Source: Streptomyces viridiviolaceus (GTDB lineage Bacteria > Actinomycetota > Actinomycetes > Streptomycetales > Streptomycetaceae). Taken from it: a stretch of DNA of 64,000 nucleotides. Under the pieces are notes generated by a model that saw only the letters and a list, made by a program, of their open reading frames with translations, was not told the DNA's origin and did no database searches. The stretch lies in assembly GCF_014650995.1 (NCBI RefSeq), contig NZ_BMWA01000006.1:186891-250890 (forward strand). Direction: 5' to 3'. Positions 1 through 7,676 of the stretch are shown in pieces. Position numbers and translations under genes: made by a program. The number at the start of each line of letters is the position of its first letter. Positions within the stretch are counted from its first letter, which is position 1.

Positions 1-20
1 TCCCCGGGAGGGCTGACCTC

Positions 21-56
21 GCGGGGCGGCCGACCTCCGCGGGACGGCCGCCCCGC
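21..56. terminator. GC-rich hairpin upstream of corA
   Basis: A 12-bp perfect inverted repeat (gcggggcggccg at 21-32 and its complement at 45-56) surrounds a 12-nt loop. It lies before the corA promoter region and probably ends a gene to the left of the window. There is no U-tract, as is usual for high-GC actinobacterial terminators. Function is inferred from structure and position only. Confidence 0.5.
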
Positions 57-66
57 AACCGCCCGT

Positions 67-107
67 CCACAGGCGGGAACAAAGCGGAACATTCCGTTCC
101 CACAGGC
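67..107. promoter_or_regulatory. Nested repeats upstream of corA (candidate operator)
   Basis: Within about 40 bp lie a direct repeat ccacaggc (67-74 and 100-107), an outer inverted repeat GGGAAC/GTTCCC (75-80 and 96-101) and an inner palindrome CGGAACATTCCG (85-96). Such nesting in an otherwise plain intergenic stretch suggests a protein-binding site about 100 bp before the corA start. I do not recognise the regulator. Confidence 0.35.
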
Positions 108-193
108 TTGTCCGGCGCCCGCGCGGAACTGGCAGACTGGCGCGCCAAGGCGCGGGAAGCACAGCGCGAGGGGACCCACGCGAGGAGATCCAG

Positions 194-1321
194 ATGTCCA
201 TGGCAGGGAATCTGCGGAAGGTCACGGGCCTCGGCAGGGTCGGCGGCCTCCGCAAGGTGGCACGGCTGGCCCGTCGGCGCCCGCGTGTCGACCTGAGCCA
301 CCCTGCCCGCTCCCCGCTGGGTTCCTCGGTGGTGAACTGCGTGACCTACCGGGACGGTGTCCGCACCCCCGCGGGCGGCGATCCGGTCGACGCCGTGGAG
401 CGGATGCGCAAGCGCGGCACCGGATTCGTCTGGCTGGGCCTGCACGAGCCGACGGACCAGGAGTTCGCGGGCATCGCGGAGCTGTTCGACCTGCACCCGC
501 TGGCGGTGGAGGACGCGATCGAGGCTCACCAGCGCCCGAAGGTGGAGCGGTACGGCGAGACGCTCTTCGCGGTCTTCAAGACCGTCTGCTACGTCGAGCA
601 CGACGAGCTCACCGCCACGAGCGAGGTGGTGAACACCGGCGAGATCATGGTGTTCGTCGGCCAGGACTTCGTGGTCACCGTGCGGCACGGGCGGCACGGC
701 TCGCTGGGCCCGTTGCGCGAGGAGCTGGAGTCCGACCCCGAGCAGCTCGCCAAGGGGCCGTCGTCGGTGCTGCACGCGATCGCGGACCACGTGGTCGACG
801 ACTTCCTGACCGTCATCGACGCGGTTCACGCGGACATCGACCAGGTCGAGACCGACGTGTTCGCGGAGAACGGCGCACGGGTCGACCCGGGGCGGATCTA
901 CCAGCTCAAGCGCGAACTCCTCGAGCTGAAGCGGGCGGTGGTGCCGCTCGGCCGACCGCTGGAGGAGCTGGCGACCCGGCCGGTCCGGGTGATCGACCCG
1001 GAGATACAGGCCTACTTCCGCGACGTCGCGGACCACCTGCTGCGGGCCACCGAGCAGATCGCCGCGTTCGACGAACTGCTCAACTCCATCCTCCAGGCGC
1101 ATCTCGCCCAGGTCACGGTCGCGCAGAACGCGGACATGCGGAAGATCACTGCCTGGGCCGCGATCGTCGCCGTGCCGACGATGGTCTGCGGGGTGTACGG
1201 CATGAACTTCGACCACATGCCGGAGCTGCGCTGGCGATACGGCTACGCACTGGTCATCGGCGTCATATCGGTCGCCTGCCTGGTACTGCACCGGGGCTTC
1301 CGGCGCAACGGCTGGCTCTGA
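194..1321 (+). CDS. corA: CorA-family magnesium/cobalt transport protein
   Basis: Predicted inner-membrane divalent-cation channel of the CorA/2-TM-GxN family, 375 aa. The family signature YGMN is at about residues 335-338, between two C-terminal hydrophobic segments (about 318-336 and 347-367), and is followed by an acidic/aromatic loop. The long N-terminal part is charged and helical, as expected for the cytoplasmic funnel. The ATG at 194 follows a GAGGAG-type ribosome site. The first 40 residues are basic (several KVxRLxR stretches) and lie outside the usual domain. The gene is monocistronic and converges on the kinase-like gene with a 23-bp gap. CorA proteins pentamerise and carry Mg2+ down its gradient; that is family knowledge, not visible here. 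Confidence 0.93.
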   Translation: MSMAGNLRKVTGLGRVGGLRKVARLARRRPRVDLSHPARSPLGSSVVNCVTYRDGVRTPAGGDPVDAVERMRKRGTGFVWLGLHEPTDQEFAGIAELFDLHPLAVEDAIEAHQRPKVERYGETLFAVFKTVCYVEHDELTATSEVVNTGEIMVFVGQDFVVTVRHGRHGSLGPLREELESDPEQLAKGPSSVLHAIADHVVDDFLTVIDAVHADIDQVETDVFAENGARVDPGRIYQLKRELLELKRAVVPLGRPLEELATRPVRVIDPEIQAYFRDVADHLLRATEQIAAFDELLNSILQAHLAQVTVAQNADMRKITAWAAIVAVPTMVCGVYGMNFDHMPELRWRYGYALVIGVISVACLVLHRGFRRNGWL

Positions 1322-1344
1322 GGGGGACAGCGGGTTCCGGTGGA

Positions 1345-1977
1345 TCAGCCGTTCCACGCCGGATGACGCGGGTCGTCGGCTCGCACCAGGACGTCCGCGG
1401 TGCCGGAGGGGTCGGTCTCCTCCTGGTAGCGCTCGAAGGCGGGCAGGGTCCAGTGGTCCGCCTCGGGGGTGCGGCGGCGCAGCGCGCCCGGGCCGAGCAG
1501 CACGTGGACGCTCAGATCGAAGGGGAACCAGTGGCGCAGGAGGAAGGGCCCGTGCATCAGCAGCACCCCGCCCGGCGGGAGGCGGACGTAGGCGCTGCGC
1601 GTGGCGCGGTCGGTGGCCGGATCCCACAGGTCGGGCAGGACGCGTCCGTCACCGCCGGGTTCGAGGGGGCCGAAGACCTCGCGCCACAGGGCGGCGGTGT
1701 CGTACCAGCCCTGGTAGTACGCCTCCAGGTCCTGGCGTCCGTATTCGAGACGGAGCGAGGCGGGGCGCAGGAAGCCCTCCGTCCCGACCACCAGGGAGGG
1801 ACGTCCGCGTCGGCGCAGCGCCTCGCAGACCCGTTCGGCCAGGTCTCCCGGGCGGGCGGCCGGGGCCCCGTCGAAGGCGACCCGCGGCCAGGCGCCGCCG
1901 TCGGCCGGCTCCAGGTCGAGCAGGCGCTCGGCGAGCAGGTCTCCGAGCCGTTCCCAGGTGATCGCTTCCAGTCGCAC
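1345..1977 (-). CDS. Uridine-kinase-like P-loop-fold protein with degenerate Walker A
   Basis: This 210-aa protein resembles the short uridine kinase-like proteins of Streptomyces: an initial helix, then a strand VAFDGAP where nucleoside kinases carry the P-loop, and a late VRADDPRHP tail. The loop reads GAPAARPGDL rather than GxxxxGKS/T, so the phosphate-binding lysine is missing at that position. The segment GGVLLMHGPFLLR resembles the second core strand of the family. The start is GTG at 1977 without a convincing Shine-Dalgarno sequence, so the N-terminus is uncertain. Catalysis is doubtful; a diverged kinase or binding protein is equally possible. Confidence 0.65.
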   Translation of the reverse strand: MRLEAITWERLGDLLAERLLDLEPADGGAWPRVAFDGAPAARPGDLAERVCEALRRRGRPSLVVGTEGFLRPASLRLEYGRQDLEAYYQGWYDTAALWREVFGPLEPGGDGRVLPDLWDPATDRATRSAYVRLPPGGVLLMHGPFLLRHWFPFDLSVHVLLGPGALRRRTPEADHWTLPAFERYQEETDPSGTADVLVRADDPRHPAWNG

Positions 1978-2163
1978 AGGGCCATGATGCGTCAGCCGTG
2001 CAGGAGGGGGGCGACGTCACCGGGAGAAGCGGGCGCTGGACGCTCACGTATGTTCCCGCGCCGCTGGGCCATGGTCGCCGTGCTCGGGCGGGGGTTGACT
2101 CGAGGTGATCGACGGTGGAGGTGCCGGGCAGGGCCCGGCCCGGCGAGCGGGAGCTGACGCGAC

Positions 2164-2643
2164 ATGATCGATGGGCCGTACTTCGTGCTGACGCTGCTGG
2201 GTGTGCTCGGGACCGGCCTGGTGGCCGGGGTCTTCTGCGGCTTCTCCACTTTCGTCATGCGGGGGCTGGCCACGCTGCCGCCCGCGCAGGGCGTGGCCGC
2301 GATGAACGCGATCAACAGGGCCGCGGTGAGGCCGGCCTTCATGCTCGTGTTCCTCGGGACGGCGGTGCTGACCGCGGTGATCGCCGTGGTGACGTTCGTG
2401 CTGTGGCCGGACGAGGGCACGGTGGAGCTGTTGCTGGGCAGCGCGCTCCATCTGTTCGGGTCCTTCGGGGTCACCGTGGCCGCCAATGTGCCGCGCAACA
2501 CCGCGCTGCTGCGGCTGGAGCCGGGTACGGCGGAGGCGGCCGCCTACTGGCCCTCGTACGTACGCGAGTGGACGGCGTGGAACCACGTCCGCACGGTCGC
2601 CTCGGCCGCGGCGGCGGTGGTGTACGTACTGGCCCTCGCCTGA
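2164..2643 (+). CDS. DUF1772 (anthrone-oxygenase-like) membrane protein
   Basis: Small integral membrane protein of 159 aa with four hydrophobic segments (about residues 8-30, 55-75, 88-105, 135-155). The pattern GVLGTGLVAGVFCGFSTFVM near the N-terminus and the WNHVRT motif near the C-terminus are typical of the DUF1772 family. A few fungal relatives act in anthrone oxidation, but bacterial members are mostly uncharacterised. The ATG at 2164 follows a GGGAG sequence. It stands alone between convergent and downstream genes, so context gives no role. Confidence 0.8.
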   Translation: MIDGPYFVLTLLGVLGTGLVAGVFCGFSTFVMRGLATLPPAQGVAAMNAINRAAVRPAFMLVFLGTAVLTAVIAVVTFVLWPDEGTVELLLGSALHLFGSFGVTVAANVPRNTALLRLEPGTAEAAAYWPSYVREWTAWNHVRTVASAAAAVVYVLALA

Positions 2644-2690
2644 GGCCGGCATCGTCCGGCTCTGGGCGAGGGGCGCGGCGAGGCCTAGGG

Positions 2691-2726
2691 GACGCCGCCG
2701 GCCTGGGGGACGCCGCCGGCCTGGGG
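2691..2726 (+). repeat. Two tandem copies of an 18-bp unit
   Basis: Two identical consecutive units (gacgccgccggcctgggg at 2691-2708 and 2709-2726) lie in the 220-bp gap between the DUF1772 gene and gltD. They look like a small slippage duplication. No gene spans them. Confidence 0.7.
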
Positions 2727-2863
2727 CGGAGAGTCGGGGCGAAACCCGTGGGCGTGACGGTGTCCGGCGCTCTGCGTGACGGGCCGGGCGGACGTATTGT
2801 GGCCGAAAGAGCGCCGCCCGGCGACACACGGCCTGCCACCCCGCGTACGCAAGGAAGACGGCC

Positions 2864-4354
2864 ATGGCCGATCCCAAGGGTTTCATGACCACGCCCCGCG
2901 AGGACTGGCCCCGCAGGCCGGTCGAGGAGCGTGTTCGGGACTGGGACGAGGTGTACGTCCCGGGAGCCCTGCTGCCGATCATCAACAAGCAGGCCGACCG
3001 CTGCATGGACTGCGGCATCCCCTTCTGCCACGAGGCCTGCCCGCTCGGCAACCTGATCCCCGAGTGGAACGACCTGGTCGCCCGGGCGGACTGGCGGGCG
3101 GCGAGCGACCGGCTGCACGCCACGAACAACTTCCCCGAGTTCACGGGCCGGTTGTGCCCTGCGCCCTGCGAGGCGGGATGTGTGCTCGCGATCAATCAGC
3201 CGGCAGTCACCATCAAGAACGTCGAGTGCGCCATCGCCGACAGGGCATGGGAAGAGGGCTTCACGCCGCCGCGCCCGCCGGAGCGGCTGTCCGGCAAGAC
3301 GGTGGCGGTGATCGGATCGGGGCCCACGGGACTGGCGGCGGCACAGCAGCTGACCCGGGCCGGGCACACGGTCGCCGTCTACGAGCGGGACGACCGGATC
3401 GGGGGGCTGATGCGGTACGGAATCCCCGAGTTCAAGATGGAGAAGCGGCACCTGGAGCGGCGGATCGAGCAGATGCGCACCGAGGGCACGAGGTTCCGCA
3501 CCTCGACGACCGTCGGACGGGACATCGGCGCCGCCGAGCTGCGGGCCCGCTACGACGCCGTGGTGATCGCCACCGGAGCCACGGCGTGGCGCGAACTTCC
3601 GGTGCCCGGGCGGGACTTGGCCGGGATCCACCAGGCGATGGAGTACCTGCCGCTGGCCAACCGGGTGTGCGAGGGCGACCTGGAGACCTCCCCTTTGTCC
3701 GCCGCCGGGAAGCACGTGGTCATCGTCGGCGGCGGTGACACGGGCGCGGACTGCCTGGGCACCGCGGTGCGCGAAGGGGCCGCCTCCGTGACCCAGCTGG
3801 ACATCTACGCGCAGCCGGGCACGGAGCGCGACGAGGAGGCCGACCCCTGGCCGACGTACCCGAAGCTGTACCGCCTGTCGGCCGCGCACGAGGAGGCGCG
3901 TCACCTGCGGTCCGCGCCTGCGGCGGACGCGGACGCGCGCCTGTTCGCGGCGTCCACGCTCCGTTTCACCGGGGACGCGGCCGGGCATGTGCGCTCGCTG
4001 CACCTCGTCGGGGTGGACGCCGGGCGGCGACCGCTGCCCGGCACCGAACGGGCTCTCCCGGTGGATCTCGTGCTGCTCGCCCTCGGCTTCTCGGGACCCG
4101 ACCGTCACGACGGGCTCGTGGATCAGCTGGGGCTGGAGCTTCAGCCGCCCGGCACGATCGCCCGGGACGCGGACTTCGCGACCAACGTCCCCGGCGTGTT
4201 CGCCGCCGGGGACGCGGCTCGCGGCCAGTCGCTGATCGTGTGGGCGATCGCGGAGGGTCGGGCGGTGGCGGCGGCCGTCGACCGCCGGCTGTCGGACGGC
4301 ACCACGCGCCTGCCGGCGCCGATCGGTCCGTTCGACCGGCCGATGAGGGCCTAG
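2864..4354 (+). CDS. gltD: Glutamate synthase small subunit (GltD-type oxidoreductase)
   Basis: This 496-aa protein has the full GltD architecture. An N-terminal cysteine cluster (C47, C50, C55, C59, then C98, C102, C106) provides ligands for two 4Fe-4S centres. An FAD-binding fold follows with VAVIGSGPTGLAAAQ at about 147-161, then an NAD(P)H-binding fold with VVIVGGGDTGADC at about 285-297, and a C-terminal GVFAAGDAARGQSLIVWAI segment. In GOGAT the subunit passes electrons from NADPH to the large subunit, which makes glutamate from glutamine and 2-oxoglutarate. No gltB lies beside it, so it either pairs with a distant GltB or serves as a stand-alone NAD(P)H oxidoreductase. The ATG at 2864 follows GGAAGAC. 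Confidence 0.9.
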   Translation: MADPKGFMTTPREDWPRRPVEERVRDWDEVYVPGALLPIINKQADRCMDCGIPFCHEACPLGNLIPEWNDLVARADWRAASDRLHATNNFPEFTGRLCPAPCEAGCVLAINQPAVTIKNVECAIADRAWEEGFTPPRPPERLSGKTVAVIGSGPTGLAAAQQLTRAGHTVAVYERDDRIGGLMRYGIPEFKMEKRHLERRIEQMRTEGTRFRTSTTVGRDIGAAELRARYDAVVIATGATAWRELPVPGRDLAGIHQAMEYLPLANRVCEGDLETSPLSAAGKHVVIVGGGDTGADCLGTAVREGAASVTQLDIYAQPGTERDEEADPWPTYPKLYRLSAAHEEARHLRSAPAADADARLFAASTLRFTGDAAGHVRSLHLVGVDAGRRPLPGTERALPVDLVLLALGFSGPDRHDGLVDQLGLELQPPGTIARDADFATNVPGVFAAGDAARGQSLIVWAIAEGRAVAAAVDRRLSDGTTRLPAPIGPFDRPMRA

Positions 4355-4401
4355 GAAGGCGGCCACCGCTCCCCCGGTCGCGGCGACCGCGCCGCGCATG
4401 A

Positions 4402-4911
4402 TCAGCGTTCGTCCGTCCCCGCCCGCTTCGCCGTCGACAGCGCCAGCCGGTTCCAGGTGTTGATCGCGAAGATCAGTGCCAGTACCTGGGCCAGCTCCTG
4501 CTCCTCGAAGAGCTCGGCGGCCCGGGCGTAGACGTCGTCCGGGACGCCGGAGCCGGCCACCAGGGTCACCGCCTCCGTCAGGGCCAGGGCCGCCTGCTCC
4601 TTCTCGGTGAAGAAGTGACGGGCCTCCCGCCACACGGCGACCATGTGCAGCCGGTCCTCGCTCTCGCCGGCCCTGCGGGCGTCGCTGGTGTGCATGTGGA
4701 GGCAGTAGGCGCAGTGGTTGAGGTGCGAGGCGCGGATCTGGATCAGTTCGACGAGGACGGGGTCGAGGCCCTCGCGGGCGGCGGCGTCGAAGCCGACGAG
4801 GGCCCGGAACGCCTTGGGGGCGGTCCTGGCGAAGTTCAGACGGCCGTGCTGCGCGGCGGCTCCGCCGTGCTGGGTCGAAGTACCGGTCCGGGTGGTCGTG
4901 TTCGTCGTCAT
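4402..4911 (-). CDS. Carboxymuconolactone decarboxylase / AhpD-like protein
   Basis: AhpD/CMD-fold protein. The catalytic-type motif LNHCAYCLHMHTSDARR supplies the CxxC pair and downstream histidine used by alkylhydroperoxidases in thiol-based peroxide reduction. I place the start at the ATG at 4911, preceded by GAAGGAC, giving 169 aa; an upstream in-frame start at 4971 would run into the divergent regulator. It is divergent from the MocR-type gene, whose product often controls the neighbour. Substrate unknown: it could be an AhpD-type peroxidase, or a carboxymuconolactone decarboxylase relative without ring-cleavage partners nearby. Confidence 0.85.
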   Translation of the reverse strand: MTTNTTTRTGTSTQHGGAAAQHGRLNFARTAPKAFRALVGFDAAAREGLDPVLVELIQIRASHLNHCAYCLHMHTSDARRAGESEDRLHMVAVWREARHFFTEKEQAALALTEAVTLVAGSGVPDDVYARAAELFEEQELAQVLALIFAINTWNRLALSTAKRAGTDER

Positions 4912-4920
4912 GTCCTTCAA

Positions 4921-4948
4921 CCTACGAGCCGTAAAGACCGGCTGTAGG
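4921..4948. promoter_or_regulatory. Imperfect palindrome between the AhpD-like gene and the MocR gene
   Basis: CCTACGAGCCG (4921-4931) and CGGCTGTAGG (4939-4948) form an inverted repeat with one extra base in the left arm. It fills most of the 47-bp divergent intergenic region. This is where a MocR regulator would be expected to control itself and its neighbour, so it is a good operator candidate. The TAGGGT at 4945-4950 could be a -10 element for the regulator. Confidence 0.5.
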
Positions 4949-4958
4949 GTGCATTTCC

Positions 4959-6380
4959 ATGGCGGATTCATGGGTCAATTCCGCAGAGCGGATCGGTGCC
5001 GACCTGCATCTGGAGCTGTCCGGGCAGGGCGGGCGGCGGGCAGCGCTCACCCGTGCCCTGCGCGAGGCCGTGCGCAGCGGGCGGCTCGCTCCCGGCACCC
5101 GGCTGCCCCCGTACCGTTCGCTCGCCGCCGACCTCGGCGTGGCCCGCAACACGGTGGCCGACGCGTACGCGGAGCTGGTCGCGGAGGGCTGGCTGACCGC
5201 CCGCCAGGGTTCGGGCACCCGGGTCGCCGCACGCACGGAGCCCCTGCGGCCCGCCGCCCGTACGCCGGACAAGGTCCCGCCACGCGCGCGTGGCCCCCGG
5301 CACGACCTGCGGCAGGGCACGCCGGACGCGTCGGCGTTTCCGCGCACGGCGTGGCTCGCCTCCTACCGGCGGGCTGTCCAGCAGGCGCCCGGCGAGGTGT
5401 TCGGTCCCGGCGATCCGGCCGGCCGGATCGAGCTGCGGGAGGCGCTCACGGAGTACCTGGCACGCGCGCGTGGCGTGCGGACCGAGCCGGAGCGGATCGT
5501 GATCTGCTCCGGCTTCGCCCACGCGGTGCGGCTGCTGTTCGGGCAGGGCGGGGGCGGAGTGCTGCGCGGTCCGCTGGCCGTGGAGGCGTACGGGCTGGAC
5601 TTCCACCGTGGCCTGCTGGCGACGGCCGGTGTGCGGACGGTGCCGCTGCCGCTGGACGAGCACGGCGCGCGGGTCGACCGGCTGGGGCGCGAGCGGGCGG
5701 TGCTGCTGACGCCCGCGCACCAGTTCCCGACCGGGGGCCCGCTGCACCCGGAGCGCCGGGCGGCCGTGGTCGACTGGGCACGCGCGCGTGACGCCCTGGT
5801 GCTGGAGGACGACTACGACGGGGAGTTCCGCTACGACCGCAGGCCCGTCGGGGCGCTGCAGGGCCTGGATCCCGAGCGGGTGATCCATGTGGGCTCGGTC
5901 AGCAAGAGCCTGTCGCCCGCGCTGCGACTGGGCTGGATGGTGCTGCCCGAGCGGTACGTGGAGGGGGTGCTCGCGGCCAAGGGCGAGCGTGAGGGGTGGG
6001 CGAGTGTCCTCGACCAGTTGAGCCTGGCCGACTTCCTCGTCTGCGGTGCGTACGACCGCCATGTGCGGCGGATGCGGCAGCGTTACCGCCGACGCCGGGA
6101 CCGTCTCGTGCGTGCGCTCGCCGCGCACGCGCCACAGGTGGAGGTGACGGGTGTCGCGGCCGGGCTCCACGCGGTGCTGCGGCTGCCGCCCGGCACCGAA
6201 CGGTCCGTCGTCAAGGCCGCTGCCTGGCGTGGCGTCGCCCTCGACGGGCTCGCCGCCTTCCGGCACCCGGACACGGACATGGCACCGCGCGACGGACTCG
6301 TCGTGGGCTATGCGACGCCCTCTGAGCACGCGTACGGAGCCGCGCTGGACGCCTTGTGCGGGGCGCTGCCGCCGGAGTGA
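4959..6380 (+). CDS. MocR/PdxR-family transcriptional regulator (GntR HTH plus aminotransferase-like domain)
   Basis: This 473-aa fusion regulator has an N-terminal winged helix of the GntR type (about 20-95, with YRSLAADLGVARNTVADAY). A linker rich in Ala/Arg follows, then a fold-type-I aminotransferase-like domain. The PLP-binding lysine is K316 in GSVSKSLSPALRLGW, and the DDYDGEFRYD motif precedes it. MocR proteins sense PLP or amino acid-PLP adducts. The divergent AhpD-like gene is the likely target. Three exact copies of CACGCGCGCGTG occur inside the gene (5281, 5461, 5779), each encoding Arg-Ala-Arg. The ATG at 4959 has only a weak ribosome site. Confidence 0.92.
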   Translation: MADSWVNSAERIGADLHLELSGQGGRRAALTRALREAVRSGRLAPGTRLPPYRSLAADLGVARNTVADAYAELVAEGWLTARQGSGTRVAARTEPLRPAARTPDKVPPRARGPRHDLRQGTPDASAFPRTAWLASYRRAVQQAPGEVFGPGDPAGRIELREALTEYLARARGVRTEPERIVICSGFAHAVRLLFGQGGGGVLRGPLAVEAYGLDFHRGLLATAGVRTVPLPLDEHGARVDRLGRERAVLLTPAHQFPTGGPLHPERRAAVVDWARARDALVLEDDYDGEFRYDRRPVGALQGLDPERVIHVGSVSKSLSPALRLGWMVLPERYVEGVLAAKGEREGWASVLDQLSLADFLVCGAYDRHVRRMRQRYRRRRDRLVRALAAHAPQVEVTGVAAGLHAVLRLPPGTERSVVKAAAWRGVALDGLAAFRHPDTDMAPRDGLVVGYATPSEHAYGAALDALCGALPPE

Positions 6381-6410
6381 ACCCGGCCGGGCCCCGCCGG
6401 GAACAAACGC

Positions 6411-6445
6411 GATGCCCGGGGCCGTCGCCGGCGGCCCCGGGCATC
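6411..6445. terminator. Bidirectional terminator hairpin
   Basis: A perfect 14-bp stem (6411-6424 with 6432-6445) closes a 7-nt loop between the 3' ends of the convergent MocR regulator and Methyltransf_19 genes. The position serves both genes. Confidence 0.8.
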
Positions 6446-6460
6446 ACTCGGATCCGCCGG

Positions 6461-7264
6461 TCACGGCTTGCGCGCCACCGCGCCGTACCCCGGAATGATG
6501 CCGTCCTCCTGCCCGGGGACCGGTTCGCCCAGCTCCGGGTGCCACTGGTGGGGCACTTCGATGCCGGGTTCGACGAGGTCGAGGCCGTCGAAGAAGCGGG
6601 CGAACTGCTCGCGCGAGCGCAGGGCGAGGGTGACGCCGGCGGCCTTGAGCTTCTCGGTGGCCGCCCGCGACTCCTCGGGGGTGAAGTCGGCCGTCGCGTG
6701 GGTCACCACCAGGTGGCTGCCGGAGGGCAGTTCGGACATCAGCCGGCCGACCAGGTCGTGCGCGCCGTCCTCGTCGGACACGAAGTGCAGCAGCGCCACG
6801 AGCGACAGCGCCACGGGCCGGGCGAGGTCCAGGACCTTCCGCGCACCCTCCAGGATGGCGTCCGGGTCCCGCACGTCGGCCTGGAGGTACTCGGTCGCCC
6901 CCTCGGGCGTGCCGCGCAGCAGGGCCGCCGCGTGGGCCAGCACGATGGGGTCGTTGTCGCAGTAGACGACGCGGGCGTCGGGCGCGATCCGCTGGGCGAC
7001 CTGGTGGAGGTTGGGTTCGGTCGGTATGCCGGTGCCGACGTCCAAGAACTGCCGCACGCCCTGGCCGGCGAGCCAGCGTGTGGCACGGTGCATGAACGCG
7101 CGGTTGACCCGGGCCATCACCGGCACCCTCGGGTCGAGGGCCAGCATTTGACGGCCCATCTCCTCGTCGACCGGGTAGTTGTCCTTGCCGCCGAGATACC
7201 AGTCGTACATGCGCGCCGGATGCGGCCTGCTCGTGTCGATCTCGACGTGGTGCTGCCCGGTCAT
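6461..7264 (-). CDS. SAM-dependent methyltransferase, Methyltransf_19 (DUF574) family
   Basis: This 267-aa protein is recognisable from the N-terminal motif PHPARMYDWYLGGKDNYPVD, found in the Methyltransf_19 family that is greatly expanded in Streptomyces. The SAM-binding glycine motif LDVGTGIPT (about residue 75) and the acidic strand end VVYCDNDP follow, then the late ARFFDGLDLVEPG segment. Substrates of this family are mostly unknown. The ATG at 7264 follows a weak ribosome site. Upstream lies a triple 9-bp repeat and then the DUF397/XRE pair, a common neighbourhood for these genes. Confidence 0.92.
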   Translation of the reverse strand: MTGQHHVEIDTSRPHPARMYDWYLGGKDNYPVDEEMGRQMLALDPRVPVMARVNRAFMHRATRWLAGQGVRQFLDVGTGIPTEPNLHQVAQRIAPDARVVYCDNDPIVLAHAAALLRGTPEGATEYLQADVRDPDAILEGARKVLDLARPVALSLVALLHFVSDEDGAHDLVGRLMSELPSGSHLVVTHATADFTPEESRAATEKLKAAGVTLALRSREQFARFFDGLDLVEPGIEVPHQWHPELGEPVPGQEDGIIPGYGAVARKP

Positions 7265-7302
7265 GGGGGACTCCAGGGGTTCACGTGTCCGCAGCGGTGG
7301 GT

Positions 7303-7329
7303 GGTCAACTCGGTCGACTCGGTCAACTC
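7303..7329. repeat. Triple 9-bp repeat upstream of the methyltransferase
   Basis: Three contiguous 9-mers (ggtcaactc, ggtcgactc, ggtcaactc) lie about 40-65 bp before the methyltransferase start. On the minus strand each reads GAGTTGACC or GAGTCGACC, so the array also supplies TTGACC hexamers that could act as -35 elements. It may be an operator array or simple slippage. Confidence 0.6.
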
Positions 7330-7400
7330 GGCGCCAGGCAAGAGAGGCGTCGGCAAGGAGGAAGGAGCGTGCTTAAACAAGGTGCAACAGGGATCACGTC

Positions 7401-7676
7401 TCAGGACAGCAGGAAGTCCGCCTCTCCCGCCTTCGCTCCTTCGATGAAGGCCGTCATCTCGGCGGAGGTGTAGATCAGCGCCGGACCGTCGGGGTCGGTG
7501 GACTGCCGTACGGCGATCCGGCCGTCGGCGAGTTTCATCGCCTCCAGGCAGTTGCCCCCGTTGCCGCCGCTCCACGGCTTGTGCCAGCCCTCGCTGCCCA
7601 GCTCACGGGCGGGCATGCCGTTGTAGATCCGCTCACCGCGGATCCGCGGCTTGGGCTGGGACTTGATGAGTTCCAT
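7401..7676 (-). CDS. DUF397 protein paired with an XRE regulator
   Basis: Small 91-aa DUF397 protein. It has the typical W..S..S/GGNGGNCLEAM core and a C-terminal ALIYTSAEMTAFIEGAKAGEAD segment that matches the family's L..t..eW.aFl..vr.GeFd pattern. In Streptomyces these proteins are encoded directly behind XRE-type regulators and in studied cases act with or against them. Here its ATG directly abuts the TGA of the regulator with no bases between, implying translational coupling. Confidence 0.9.
   Translation of the reverse strand: MELIKSQPKPRIRGERIYNGMPARELGSEGWHKPWSGGNGGNCLEAMKLADGRIAVRQSTDPDGPALIYTSAEMTAFIEGAKAGEADFLLS

Noticed and set aside
4375..4389. CGGTCGC-G-GCGACCG as a terminator after gltD
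   Set aside because: A one-base loop cannot form a proper hairpin; shortened it would be weak.
2471..4633. A 720-codon minus-strand frame opposite gltD
   Set aside because: Shadow of gltD caused by third-position GC bias; no start or domain.
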